Positions 41,362 through 49,547 of a DNA stretch of 49,871 bases are shown here, piece after piece; the first letter of the stretch is position 1; each line of letters starts with the position of its first letter. Made by a program: the position numbers and the translations under genes. The notes below the pieces were generated by a model. The model had not been told where the DNA came from. It saw nothing but the letters and a program-made list of their open reading frames with translations, and did not search any database. The DNA comes from Oscillospiraceae bacterium (GTDB lineage Bacteria; Bacillota; Clostridia; Oscillospirales; Acutalibacteraceae), in NCBI GenBank assembly GCA_015066085.1, contig SVPA01000009.1, positions 1 through 49,871 of the forward strand. Reading direction: 5' to 3'.

Positions 41362-44166
41362 ATGCAACAGCAGGACTACAATAAAACACTTAACCTCCCC
41401 GTAACCGAGTTTCCAATGAGAGCGGGACTTCCAACCCGTGAACCCGAAGCCCTTGCCAAATGGCAGGAGGAGGGAGTTTACGAGGAACTTTTAAAAATTA
41501 ACGAAGGAAAGCCCGAATATATTCTTCACGACGGCCCTCCCTATGCTAACGGAATTATCCATATGGGAACCGCCCTCAACAAGTCCCTTAAAGACTTTGT
41601 TGTTCGCTATAAGAATATGACTGGCTTTAAAGCCCCTTATGTCCCCGGTTACGATACCCACGGGCTTCCTACCGAACTTAAAGCAAGAAAAGCGGCAGGA
41701 ATGAAATCGAGTGAGCGTGTTTCGGCTTTAGAACTTCGAAAAATGTGCCGTGAGTTTGCTATCGGCTTTGCCGAAGACCAACGCAAACAGTTCGAGCGTT
41801 TAGGCGTACTTGGTGAATGGAATAACCCCTACCTTACCCTTACAAACGATTATGTTGCTACCCAAGTTGAAGTTTTCGGTAAAATGGCAGAAAAGGGCTA
41901 TATCTATAAGGGACTTAAGCCTGTTTATTGGTGTTCCGACTGTCAAACTGCTCTTGCCGAAGCCGAAATTGAATATGCTGAAGACCCTTGCTATTCTATC
42001 TATGTTAAGTTCCCCGTAAAAGAGGATAAAGGCGTCCTTTCGGCAATGAATGTCGACCCCGCTAAAACCTACTTTGTAATTTGGACAACAACTACCTGGA
42101 CCTTACCCGCAAACCTTGCAATTTGCGTTGGCCCTGAATATGAATATTCTGTAATCCGCTTTGGCGACGAATATTATATTATGGCAACCGAACTTGCCGA
42201 GTCGGCTATGACCGCAGCAGAGAAAACCGACTATGAAATTGTCGGCAAGGTTAAGGGTGCCGAACTTGAATATATGGTTGCCCGTCATCCTTTTATTGAC
42301 CGTGATTCTCTTATTATTGTTGGCGACCATGTAACCCTTGAAAGCGGTACAGGTTGTGTTCATACCGCCCCCGGCCACGGTGTTGATGACTTTGAGGTTT
42401 GCCGTAAGTATAAAGAACTCTCAATGGTAGTTCCCGTTGATAACAAGGGAATTTTAACCGAAGAGGCTGGAATGTTTGCCGGTCTTTCTACCGACGAGGC
42501 TAATAAGAAAATTGCCGTTTGGCTCGACGAAAATAACTACCTTTTCGCCCTTAAAAAGATAATTCACCAATACCCTCACTGTTGGAGATGTAAAAACCCA
42601 ATTCTCTTCCGTGCAACTGAACAGTGGTTCTGCTCAATTTCCGACTTTGCCGACAAGGCAGTTTCCGAAATTGAAAAGGTTAAATGGGTTCCCGAATGGG
42701 GCGAAGGAAGAATTACCGGAATGGTAAAAGACCGCAGTGACTGGTGTATTTCCCGTCAGCGTACCTGGGGCGTTCCTATTCCTATGTTCTACTGCGAAGA
42801 CTGCGGTAAGGAATATATTACCCCCGACTCTATTTCTAAAATCGCCGATATCTTCCGTAAAGACGGTGCAGATGCTTGGTATGCCCTTGAGGCTAAAGAT
42901 TTAATGCCCGAAGGTGCCGTTTGCTCTTGCGGATGCAAAAACTTCAAAAAAGAAACCGATATTATGGATGTTTGGTTTGATTCGGGTGTTTCTCACGCCG
43001 CCGTTCTTGGTAATCGTGACTATCTAAAACGCCCTGCCGACCTCTATCTCGAAGGTGCCGACCAATATCGTGGTTGGTTCCAGTCTTCACTGCTTACCTC
43101 GGTTGCTACCGACGGTATTGCTCCCTATAAAACCGTTGTAACTCACGGTTGGGTTGTTGACGGTGAAGGCAAGAAAATGTCTAAATCTTTAGGTAATACC
43201 ATCATTCCCGATGATATTGTTAAACAGTACGGCGCTGATATTCTTCGTTTGTGGGTTGCTTCTTCCGACTATCATGCCGATATCCGTGTTTCGGGAGATA
43301 TTCTAAAGCAACTTTCCGAAATTTACCGCAAAATAAGAAATACCGCCCGTTTCATTCTAGGTAACATTTCTGACTTTAATCCTAATACCGATATGGTATC
43401 AGTCGATAAACTCGAAGAAATCGACCACTGGGCTTTAATGCGTCTTGACCAGGTTGTAAAAACCTGCCGCGAGGCCTATGAGAACTTTGAATACCATATT
43501 ATTTTCCACGCTATTCATAACTTCTGCGTAATCGATATGTCCAACTTCTACCTTGATGTTTTAAAGGACAGACTTTATGTTGAGGCTAAAGATAGTCAAA
43601 CCCGTCGTGCCGCACAGACTGCAATTTATCAGATTCTTGATACTCTTGCCCGTCTTGTTGCTCCGATTCTCGCCTTTACTGCCGACGAAATTTGGCAGTT
43701 TATGCCCCATACTGCTGATTGTGACGCCCGTCATGTCGTTTATAACGCTATCCCCGAGGCAAAGGGTGAATACGACGAAGAGTTTATGGCTCGTTGGGAG
43801 AAAATTCACGAAATGCGTGACGACGTTAAAAAGGCGCTTGAAATTGCCCGTACCGAAAAGGTTATCGGTGCTTCTCTCGACGCTAAGGTTACTCTCTATG
43901 CTGAGGGCGAACTTTATGACTTTGCAAAATCGGCTCTGGATATTCTTCCTACCGTATTTATGGTGTCCGACTTTAGCCTTGTAAACGGCAAGGGCGGAAA
44001 CTTTGTGGGCGAAGTTGAAAATATGAGCGTTACCGCTACCCACGCCGACGGCGAAAAATGCGCTCGTTGTTGGTCTTTCGGTAATACCGTTGGCGCCGAT
44101 AGCGAACATCCTACCGTTTGCGCTCGTTGTGCAAAGGTTGTAAAAACTATCGACTTTGCCGAATAA
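41362..44166 (+). CDS. ileS: Isoleucyl-tRNA synthetase
   Basis: 934-residue class I synthetase of bacterial type. DGPPYANGIIHMGTALNK holds the HIGH-type motif in the HxGT variant. An editing domain with TTTWTLPANLA, the KMSKSLGNT loop, and a C-terminal zinc finger with CARCW and CARCAKVV complete it. It charges tRNA-Ile. No T-box leader is possible in the 24-base gap upstream, so its control differs from many Firmicutes. The order divIVA-ileS-lspA-rluD is a known Gram-positive arrangement. Confidence 0.97.
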   Translation: MQQQDYNKTLNLPVTEFPMRAGLPTREPEALAKWQEEGVYEELLKINEGKPEYILHDGPPYANGIIHMGTALNKSLKDFVVRYKNMTGFKAPYVPGYDTHGLPTELKARKAAGMKSSERVSALELRKMCREFAIGFAEDQRKQFERLGVLGEWNNPYLTLTNDYVATQVEVFGKMAEKGYIYKGLKPVYWCSDCQTALAEAEIEYAEDPCYSIYVKFPVKEDKGVLSAMNVDPAKTYFVIWTTTTWTLPANLAICVGPEYEYSVIRFGDEYYIMATELAESAMTAAEKTDYEIVGKVKGAELEYMVARHPFIDRDSLIIVGDHVTLESGTGCVHTAPGHGVDDFEVCRKYKELSMVVPVDNKGILTEEAGMFAGLSTDEANKKIAVWLDENNYLFALKKIIHQYPHCWRCKNPILFRATEQWFCSISDFADKAVSEIEKVKWVPEWGEGRITGMVKDRSDWCISRQRTWGVPIPMFYCEDCGKEYITPDSISKIADIFRKDGADAWYALEAKDLMPEGAVCSCGCKNFKKETDIMDVWFDSGVSHAAVLGNRDYLKRPADLYLEGADQYRGWFQSSLLTSVATDGIAPYKTVVTHGWVVDGEGKKMSKSLGNTIIPDDIVKQYGADILRLWVASSDYHADIRVSGDILKQLSEIYRKIRNTARFILGNISDFNPNTDMVSVDKLEEIDHWALMRLDQVVKTCREAYENFEYHIIFHAIHNFCVIDMSNFYLDVLKDRLYVEAKDSQTRRAAQTAIYQILDTLARLVAPILAFTADEIWQFMPHTADCDARHVVYNAIPEAKGEYDEEFMARWEKIHEMRDDVKKALEIARTEKVIGASLDAKVTLYAEGELYDFAKSALDILPTVFMVSDFSLVNGKGGNFVGEVENMSVTATHADGEKCARCWSFGNTVGADSEHPTVCARCAKVVKTIDFAE

Positions 44167-44185
44167 TTTTTAAGGAGAAAAGGTT

Positions 44186-44689
44186 TTGTCTTTAATTCTT
44201 GCAGGCGTTGTTGCCGTAGTTTTCCTTGTTGCCGACCAAGTTACTAAATATTTGGTATCAACAAATATGCAAATAGGCGACACAATAACGGTCGACTTTA
44301 TAAAAAGAATACTCGACTTACATTATATCGAAAATGATGGCGGTGCCTGGGGAATGATGGGCGGAAAAACCTGGATACTCGTTGCCGTTACGGCGGTAAT
44401 TATAGTTTTACTTGCTGTCTTAATGGTCAAAAACGCCCAAAAAAGTAAACTCTTCTTCTGGTCTTGCTGCCTTATTATTTCGGGCGGAATCGGTAATATG
44501 ATTGACCGAGTTTTTAACGACGGCCTTGTTGTAGACTTCTTAAGGTTTACCTTTATTGATTTTCCCGTATTCAATGTTGCGGATATTGCTGTTTGCACGG
44601 GTGCGGGTCTGCTAATTCTCTATTTTCTGCTTGACATTTTAAAGGAAAGCAAGGAAAAGAGAGCAAACCCCGAAAAAGAGCAAGAATAA
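44186..44689 (+). CDS. lspA: Lipoprotein signal peptidase (signal peptidase II)
   Basis: 167-residue four-helix membrane aspartic peptidase. Catalytic Asp117 (GLVVDFLRF) and Asp133 (FNVADIAV) are present, with the IGNMIDRV motif before them. It cleaves signal peptides from lipoproteins modified by Lgt (encoded at 11.3 kb). TTG start behind AAGGAG. A charged C-terminal tail ends one base into the next ATG (TAATG). Confidence 0.96.
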   Translation: MSLILAGVVAVVFLVADQVTKYLVSTNMQIGDTITVDFIKRILDLHYIENDGGAWGMMGGKTWILVAVTAVIIVLLAVLMVKNAQKSKLFFWSCCLIISGGIGNMIDRVFNDGLVVDFLRFTFIDFPVFNVADIAVCTGAGLLILYFLLDILKESKEKRANPEKEQE

Positions 44690-45597
44690 TGGAAAAAATT
44701 GTGATTTTATGTGATAAAGGAGCCGACCGAATCGACTCCTTTATCTCCGAAAATACCGAAATTTCCCGTTCAAGAGCCGTAAAACTTATTGAGTCGGGAA
44801 ATGTTACGGTAAACGGAAAAACCGTGAATAAAAAGACTTCTCTTAAAGTAGGCGACGGTTTGGAAATAACCTTGCCCGACCCCGTTCCCCTTGAGGCAAA
44901 GGCGGAAGATATTTCCCTTGAGATTGTCTATGAGGATAACGATTTACTTGTTGTAAATAAACCTAAAGGCATGGTTGTACACCCTGCCGCAGGTAACTTT
45001 GAGGGAACCTTAGTAAACGCCCTGCTTTCTCACTGCCAAAATTCTCTTTCGGGAATCGGCGGTGTAATGCGCCCGGGAATTCTCCACCGAATAGATAAAA
45101 ACACTTCGGGGCTTCTTATAGTGGCAAAAAACGATACGGCTCATACCTTTCTTGCCGCCCAGATAAAAGAACATTCTTTTTTAAGGGAATATGAAGCGGT
45201 AGTTTACGGAAATTTGAAAAATGACAGCGGAACGATAAATGTGCCAATAGGCCGCCATCCTGTTAAGAGAAAACAAATGGCGGTGGTCTATAGGAACTCA
45301 AAACCTGCCGTTACTCACTATGAGGTAATTGCGAGGTATGACGGCTTTACCCATATAAAATGCCGTCTTGAAACAGGACGAACTCATCAAATAAGGGTGC
45401 ATATGGCTTCTCTTGGCCACGCCGTTGCGGGCGATGATGTTTACGGTCCTAAAAAAGTTATAAAAGAACTCGGCGGTCAGTGTCTTCACGCCAGAAAAAT
45501 AGGTTTCATTCACCCAAACGGCGAATATTTGGAGTTTTCTTCCGACCTGCCCGACTACTTTAATAACTTTCTTTCTAAACTTGAAAGGAAAAGTTAA
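44689..45597 (+). CDS. RluD-type 23S rRNA pseudouridine synthase
   Basis: 302 residues. An N-terminal S4 domain (about 14-62; SRSRAVKLIESGNVTVNGK) precedes the RluA/RluD catalytic domain with Asp136 in ILHRIDKNTSGLL. GRTHQIRVHMASLGHAVAGD is also diagnostic. It isomerises specific uridines, probably in 23S rRNA; exact targets are not readable. Coupled to lspA and to the HAD gene by TAATG overlaps. Confidence 0.94.
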   Translation: MEKIVILCDKGADRIDSFISENTEISRSRAVKLIESGNVTVNGKTVNKKTSLKVGDGLEITLPDPVPLEAKAEDISLEIVYEDNDLLVVNKPKGMVVHPAAGNFEGTLVNALLSHCQNSLSGIGGVMRPGILHRIDKNTSGLLIVAKNDTAHTFLAAQIKEHSFLREYEAVVYGNLKNDSGTINVPIGRHPVKRKQMAVVYRNSKPAVTHYEVIARYDGFTHIKCRLETGRTHQIRVHMASLGHAVAGDDVYGPKKVIKELGGQCLHARKIGFIHPNGEYLEFSSDLPDYFNNFLSKLERKS

Positions 45598-46442
45598 TGC
45601 AAATTTTTAAAGATTGTCTACTTGCGGCCGATGTTGACGGAACCCTTGTCAGCAACGGTAAAATCTGCCCTAGGAATATTCAAGCAATTAAAATGTTTAA
45701 AGACCAAGGCGGAACCTTTGTGCTTTCAACCGGTCGCTGTGCCGCGGCACTGGGTCAGGTCTTCAAACTTATGGATAAATCACTCGTCGGACCAAGTATT
45801 GTTCTAAACGGCGGAATGATTTTTGATGTAGAAAGGCAAGAAGTTCTTTACGCTAAAGAACTTACTATGACCTCAAAAGAATATGCTCGTGCCGTTTATG
45901 AAAAACTTGAAACCGTTGGAATAGAGGTTCATTCGGGTGCAGATACATATGTGATAAGAAAAACCGATGCAACCGAATTCCACGAAGACTATGAAATGCT
46001 TGACCGTGAGTATGTTACCTTTGAGCAAATCAAGGATAAACCTTGGAACAAGGTTTTGTATGTCTGTGATAATGAACAAGACAAAGAAAAACTCGCAAGT
46101 CTTATGACCTCTCTTAATAATGGAGAGACTTCCTTTGTTTGCACAAGACTTGCCTTTGATGATATTTTGCATATTTATTATGAGCAACTCCCTAAAGATA
46201 TTACCAAGGCAACAGGACTAAAAGAACTAGCCCGAATTTTAAAGATTAAAAAAGGCGGAGTTTTCGCAATAGGTGACTATTATAATGATGTCGAAATGAT
46301 TCAGTTCGCAGACATTTCTGCGACTCCTTGCGACTCGCCTGACGATATAAAACAGTTTGCCGACTTTGTCGGTGGTTCTTGCAAAGACGGAGCCGTGGCT
46401 GACTTTATAGAATATTTATTTAATACGGAGGTTAAAAAATGA
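45597..46442 (+). CDS. HAD hydrolase, Cof-type (IIB)
   Basis: 281-residue haloacid dehalogenase-like phosphatase. Motif I is LLAADVDGTLV (nucleophile Asp12, acid Asp14), motif II lies in FVLSTGRC, and motif IV in FAIGDYYNDVEMIQFAD. A large C2-type cap occupies about 85-195. Substrates are probably small phosphorylated metabolites; the position ahead of transketolase suggests a sugar phosphate (inference). It overlaps the transketolase gene by 4 bases (ATGA). Confidence 0.92.
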   Translation: MQIFKDCLLAADVDGTLVSNGKICPRNIQAIKMFKDQGGTFVLSTGRCAAALGQVFKLMDKSLVGPSIVLNGGMIFDVERQEVLYAKELTMTSKEYARAVYEKLETVGIEVHSGADTYVIRKTDATEFHEDYEMLDREYVTFEQIKDKPWNKVLYVCDNEQDKEKLASLMTSLNNGETSFVCTRLAFDDILHIYYEQLPKDITKATGLKELARILKIKKGGVFAIGDYYNDVEMIQFADISATPCDSPDDIKQFADFVGGSCKDGAVADFIEYLFNTEVKK

Positions 46443-47278
46443 ACGCTGCAAAGAAAAAAGAACTACTAATAGCGGCATCTAAAATCAGAAGAGGTATTAT
46501 CGACGGTGTCCATTCCGCAAAGGCGGGTCATCCGGGCGGTTCGCTCTCAATTGCCGATGTACTCGCGTATTTATATTTCGATAAAATGAATATCGACCCC
46601 GCTAACCCTAAAAAAGCAGATCGCGACCGTTTTGTCCTTTCAAAAGGCCATGCTGCCCCTGCGCTCTATTCTGCTTTAGCCCATAGAGGTTTCTTCCCTG
46701 TGGAAGAACTTTTAACTCTTCGTCATACCGGTGCCCGTTTACAAGGCCATCCCGATATGAAGCATATTCCCGGTGTAGATATGTCTTCAGGTTCGCTTGG
46801 CCAGGGAATTTCTTGTGCAGTTGGTATGGCTCTTTCGGCTAAACATTTTGGCGAAACCTACCGTGTATATACAATTCTTGGCGACGGCGAATGTGAAGAA
46901 GGTCAGGTCTGGGAGGCTGCAATGTTTGCCGCAAATAAAGGTCTTTCCAATCTTACCGCTTTTGTAGATTTCAATAACCTTCAAATCGACGGAACCTGTG
47001 ATGAGGTAAATTCTCCCGCGCCTCTCGATAAAAAGTTCGAAGCGTTCGGCTGGAATGCAATTATTATTGACGGACATGATGTTGAAGCAATTGAACAAGC
47101 CGTTCTTGCTGCTGAAAAGGTTACCGACAAACCTACCGCTATTATAATGAATACCGTTAAGGGTAAAGGCGTTTCCTTTATGGAAAATGTCTGCGGTTGG
47201 CACGGAAAAGCCCCCGGCGATGAAGACCACGCTATCGCAGTAAAAGAACTTGAAGCACAACTTGAAGCGTTAATGTAA
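46439..47278 (+). CDS. Transketolase, N-terminal (TPP-binding) subunit
   Basis: 279 residues corresponding to the first third of a full transketolase. AGHPGGSLSIADVLAYLYF, SKGHAAPALYSALA and the TPP motif GDGECEEGQVWEAA are present. With the next gene product it forms an alpha2beta2-type enzyme that moves two-carbon units between pentose phosphates. The start overlaps the previous stop (ATGA) and lies behind GGAGG. Confidence 0.95.
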   Translation: MNAAKKKELLIAASKIRRGIIDGVHSAKAGHPGGSLSIADVLAYLYFDKMNIDPANPKKADRDRFVLSKGHAAPALYSALAHRGFFPVEELLTLRHTGARLQGHPDMKHIPGVDMSSGSLGQGISCAVGMALSAKHFGETYRVYTILGDGECEEGQVWEAAMFAANKGLSNLTAFVDFNNLQIDGTCDEVNSPAPLDKKFEAFGWNAIIIDGHDVEAIEQAVLAAEKVTDKPTAIIMNTVKGKGVSFMENVCGWHGKAPGDEDHAIAVKELEAQLEALM

Positions 47279-47291
47279 GGAGGGTTTGGAA

Positions 47292-48239
47292 ATGGCAGAT
47301 GTTAAGAAAATTGCTACAAGAGAAGCCTACGGTGCGGCTCTTGTTGACCTTGGAAAAGAAAGAGAAGATTTTATTGTTATGGATGCTGACCTTGCGGAAG
47401 CAACCAAGACAGGTACTTTCAAAAAAGCCTTCCCCGAAAGGTTTTATGACTGCGGTATAGCCGAGGGTAATATGATGAGTATTGCTGCGGGTATTGCCGC
47501 AACCGGCAAAAAAGTTTTTGCAAGTAGTTTTGCAATGTTTGCTGCGGGCCGTGCTTTTGAGCAGATTAGAAATTCTATCGGATATCCCCACCTTAATGTT
47601 ATAATCGGTGCTTCCCATGCGGGAATTTCGGTTGGAGAAGACGGCGCTACCCATCAGTGCTGCGAAGATATCGGAATAATGCGTACAATCCCCGGTATGA
47701 CCATTATAAACCCCGCCGACTATACCGAGGCTTATCTTGCTGTTAAAGCCGCAATCAATCATGACGGCCCTGTTTATATGCGTTTTGGACGCCTTGCCGT
47801 TCCTGTTGTTTTTGGAGATGATTATACCTTTGAAATTGGTAAAGGCGTAGAACTTAAAGATGGAAGCGATGTTACTATTATCGCTACAGGTCTTATGGTT
47901 GCCGAAGCCCTTGAAGCCTACGAACTCTTAAAGGCAGAGGGAATCTCCGTAAGAATTATCAATATGGCTACAATTAAGCCTTTAGATACCGAAATTGTAC
48001 TTAAAGCTGCTAAAGAAACCGGCGTTATTGTTACCGCTGAAGAACATAGTGTTATAGGCGGACTCGGTTCTGCCGTTTCGGAATACCTTAGTGAGGTTTA
48101 CCCCACAACTGTTCTTAAACTCGGCGTAAATGACACCTTTGGTATGTCTGGCCCTGCAAACGAACTCCTCGACAAGTTCGGCCTTCGTGCTAAAGATATT
48201 GCCGCAAAGGCAAAAGAGGCCATTGCTCTTAAAAAATAA
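47292..48239 (+). CDS. Transketolase, C-terminal subunit
   Basis: 315 residues covering the pyrimidine-binding and C-terminal domains. Family segments are VMDADLAEATKTG, FPERFYDCGIAEGNMMSIAAG, GASHAGISVGEDGATHQC and AEEHSVIGGLGSAVSEYL. ATG 47292 is preferred over an in-frame TTG six bases earlier because AAGGAGGG then has normal spacing. Last gene of the 16-gene run. Confidence 0.95.
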   Translation: MADVKKIATREAYGAALVDLGKEREDFIVMDADLAEATKTGTFKKAFPERFYDCGIAEGNMMSIAAGIAATGKKVFASSFAMFAAGRAFEQIRNSIGYPHLNVIIGASHAGISVGEDGATHQCCEDIGIMRTIPGMTIINPADYTEAYLAVKAAINHDGPVYMRFGRLAVPVVFGDDYTFEIGKGVELKDGSDVTIIATGLMVAEALEAYELLKAEGISVRIINMATIKPLDTEIVLKAAKETGVIVTAEEHSVIGGLGSAVSEYLSEVYPTTVLKLGVNDTFGMSGPANELLDKFGLRAKDIAAKAKEAIALKK

Positions 48240-48267
48240 AGATAAATTTTGTAAGATTTAGTATTAA

Positions 48268-48301
48268 AAGCACCCGATACTTGTAGCATTATCGGGTGCT
48301 T
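48268..48301 (+). terminator. Probable terminator of the miaB-transketolase operon
   Basis: AAGCACCCGATA pairs perfectly (12 bp) with TATCGGGTGCTT around a 10-base loop, 29 bases after the transketolase stop. The 3' tail lacks a T-run (AAATACTTAAATAGG), so efficiency is doubtful. Confidence 0.6.
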
Positions 48302-48386
48302 AAATACTTAAATAGGTTCTTTATAGATGAAAAACAAAACAGAAGATATAATATGGTAAATTTACGGCGTATAAACTAAAAAACAC

Positions 48387-48415
48387 TTGACATTAAGGGA
48401 AAAATGCAATAAAAT
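48387..48415 (+). promoter_or_regulatory. Promoter of the tRNA-Leu(UAA) locus
   Basis: TTGACA (48387-48392), 17 bases, TAAAAT (48410-48415). Transcription would start near 48422, pass through a partial tRNA copy and a 103-base segment, and reach the full tRNA at 48652. The gap 48302-48386 shows nothing recognisable. Confidence 0.75.
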
Positions 48416-48434
48416 ACAGTATGTGCATTAAGCG

Positions 48435-48502
48435 CCGCAAGAGTCACACAAGCACTTTATTAGAAGATAAAAATGAATACGCCGCTGTGGTGGAATAGGC
48501 AG
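48435..48502 (+). repeat. 68-bp direct repeat, copy 1 (leader + tRNA-Leu 5' end)
   Basis: Identical at every base to 48606-48673, 171 bases downstream; the base on each side differs between copies. It contains 46 bases of leader and the first 22 bases of tRNA-Leu(UAA). Confidence 0.95.
48481..48502 (+). pseudogene. Truncated tRNA-Leu(UAA): first 22 nt only
   Basis: Matches the first 22 bases of the intact tRNA at 48652-48738 (acceptor strand and most of the D arm), then breaks off into unrelated GC-rich sequence. It cannot form a tRNA. Confidence 0.85.
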
Positions 48503-48605
48503 TTTTTAGCCAAGCGCACCCGGTGGGTGAAGAAGCGAAGGCTAAAAAGGCGCCGCGGTCGACAGAGGCAAGGGCGTGTACCGACGCCCGAGAAAATGTC
48601 GGGAA
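48503..48605 (+). other. 103-bp GC-rich structured segment between the repeats
   Basis: 61 of 103 bases are G or C, well above the surroundings. Predicted pairings are TTTTTAGCC (48503-48511) with GGCTAAAAA (48540-48548), enclosing CACCC/GGGTG; GGGCGT (48572-48577) with ACGCCC (48584-48589); and GCGGT (48555-48559) with ACCGC (48605-48609), which crosses into repeat copy 2. CCGAC (48581-48585) could alternatively pair with GTCGG (48598-48602). No open frame or family is recognised. It may be a structured RNA piece, a small insertion, or foreign sequence from misassembly. Confidence 0.6.
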
Positions 48606-48673
48606 CCGCAAGAGTCACACAAGCACTTTATTAGAAGATAAAAATGAATACGCCGCTGTGGTGGAATAGGCAG
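48606..48673 (+). repeat. 68-bp direct repeat, copy 2
   Basis: Second exact copy of 48435-48502. Here the sequence continues into the complete tRNA-Leu(UAA). Confidence 0.95.
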
Positions 48674-48738
48674 ACACAAGGGACTTAAAATCCCTCGGTA
48701 GCGATACCGTACCGGTTCAAGTCCGGTCAGCGGCACCA
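48652..48738 (+). tRNA. tRNA-Leu (anticodon UAA)
   Basis: 87-nt class II tRNA. GCCGCTG pairs with CAGCGGC and CCA is encoded. The loop CTTAAAA gives TAA at 48686-48688. A long variable arm (CGGTAGCGATACCG) and GGTTCAAGTCC in the T arm are present. It reads UUA and UUG. A terminator follows at once. Open frames overlapping it on either strand are shadows of the tRNA. Confidence 0.97.
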
Positions 48739-48771
48739 AAAAACCCGAATGCGAAAGCATTCGGGTTTTTT
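48739..48771. terminator. Terminator after tRNA-Leu(UAA), also facing the pyrophosphatase gene
   Basis: AAAAACCCGAATGC, loop GAAA, GCATTCGGGTTTTT, followed by TACTTTTT. The A/T flanks allow it to work on both strands; the minus-strand pyrophosphatase gene ends 18 bases away. Confidence 0.93.
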
Positions 48772-48788
48772 ACTTTTTAATATAAATT

Positions 48789-49319
48789 TTATTTACAAAA
48801 ACAATCAATATAGTGCTCAAGTGCCGCTGAAATTACATTTGTAGCAGCCTCTCGGTTATTAACCTCTTTGGCAACTGTTTCTTTATCCTCTAAAGCCTTA
48901 TAAACATTAAAAAAGTGCAACATTTCGTCAAAAATGTGTTTTGGTAGTTCGGAAATGTCTTTGTATTGATTATAGGTGGGGTCGCCAAAAGGAATCGCTA
49001 TAATTTTTTCGTCGTTTCTGCCATCGTCCAGCATTGAAATATATCCGATTGGATAACAGCGAACAAGGGTCAAAGGCTCAAGCGACTCGGTGCAGAGAAC
49101 CAAAACATCCAAAGGGTCACCGTCGTCGCCAAAAGAGCGGGGAATAAATCCGTAATTTGCAGGATAGTTGGTTGAGGTATATAAGATGCGGTCAAGCACT
49201 ATAAGTCCTGTTTCTTTATCAAGTTCGTATTTCTTTTTGCTTCCTTTCGGGATTTCTACAACCGCAATAAAATCATCGGGTTTTATTCTGTTAGAGTCTA
49301 TATCGTGCCAGATATTCAT
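48789..49319 (-). CDS. ppa: Soluble inorganic pyrophosphatase (family I)
   Basis: 176-residue family I pyrophosphatase of normal size. NYPANYGFIPRSFGDDGDPLDVLV holds the metal aspartates Asp66, Asp68 and Asp71; Asp98 and Asp103 (LDDGRNDEK) complete the site. It hydrolyses pyrophosphate to drive biosynthesis in the cytosol. Single-gene unit with its own promoter and a terminator shared with the tRNA. Confidence 0.96.
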   Translation of the reverse strand: MNIWHDIDSNRIKPDDFIAVVEIPKGSKKKYELDKETGLIVLDRILYTSTNYPANYGFIPRSFGDDGDPLDVLVLCTESLEPLTLVRCYPIGYISMLDDGRNDEKIIAIPFGDPTYNQYKDISELPKHIFDEMLHFFNVYKALEDKETVAKEVNNREAATNVISAALEHYIDCFCK

Positions 49320-49361
49320 ATCCGTCTCCGTTCTGCCGAGTGTAAGGCAAATGTTTTATTT

Positions 49362-49390
49362 ATTATACATCACAACAATCAAATTATCAA
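49362..49390 (-). promoter_or_regulatory. Promoter of the pyrophosphatase gene
   Basis: Minus-strand TTGATA (49385-49390), 17 bases, TATAAT (49362-49367), 43 bases before the ATG. Confidence 0.65.
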
Positions 49391-49440
49391 GTGCACTTAT
49401 TTGCTGTTTTTGTGAGAAAATAGGACACTTTTATTGTTTC

Positions 49441-49469
49441 TTGACTAATTTATCTAATTGTTATATACC
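49441..49469 (+). promoter_or_regulatory. Possible promoter of the last gene
   Basis: TTGACT (49441-49446), 17 bases, TATACC (49464-49469), about 80 bases before the ATG. The -10 is a weak match. Confidence 0.4.
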
Positions 49470-49547
49470 ATAACTAAATATACTTATTTATATTTATAAA
49501 TTTTGTCGCAAATACATACAGAATGTGAAAAATGAGGAGAATTTCTA

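Noticed and set aside
48435..48673. Attachment sites of an integrated element (attL/attR)
   Set aside because: Only 103 bp lie between the repeats, no integrase or excisionase is nearby, and element attachment usually duplicates the tRNA 3' end and not the 5' end.
48481..48738. Group I intron interrupting tRNA-Leu(UAA)
   Set aside because: Such introns sit in the anticodon loop of this tRNA, but here the break is in the D arm. The downstream copy is complete and includes duplicated leader, so there is no exon-intron-exon structure.
48542..48760. Minus-strand frame over the tRNA-Leu(UAA) region
   Set aside because: It translates the complement of the tRNA and the repeat; this type of tRNA shadow is common and not a gene.
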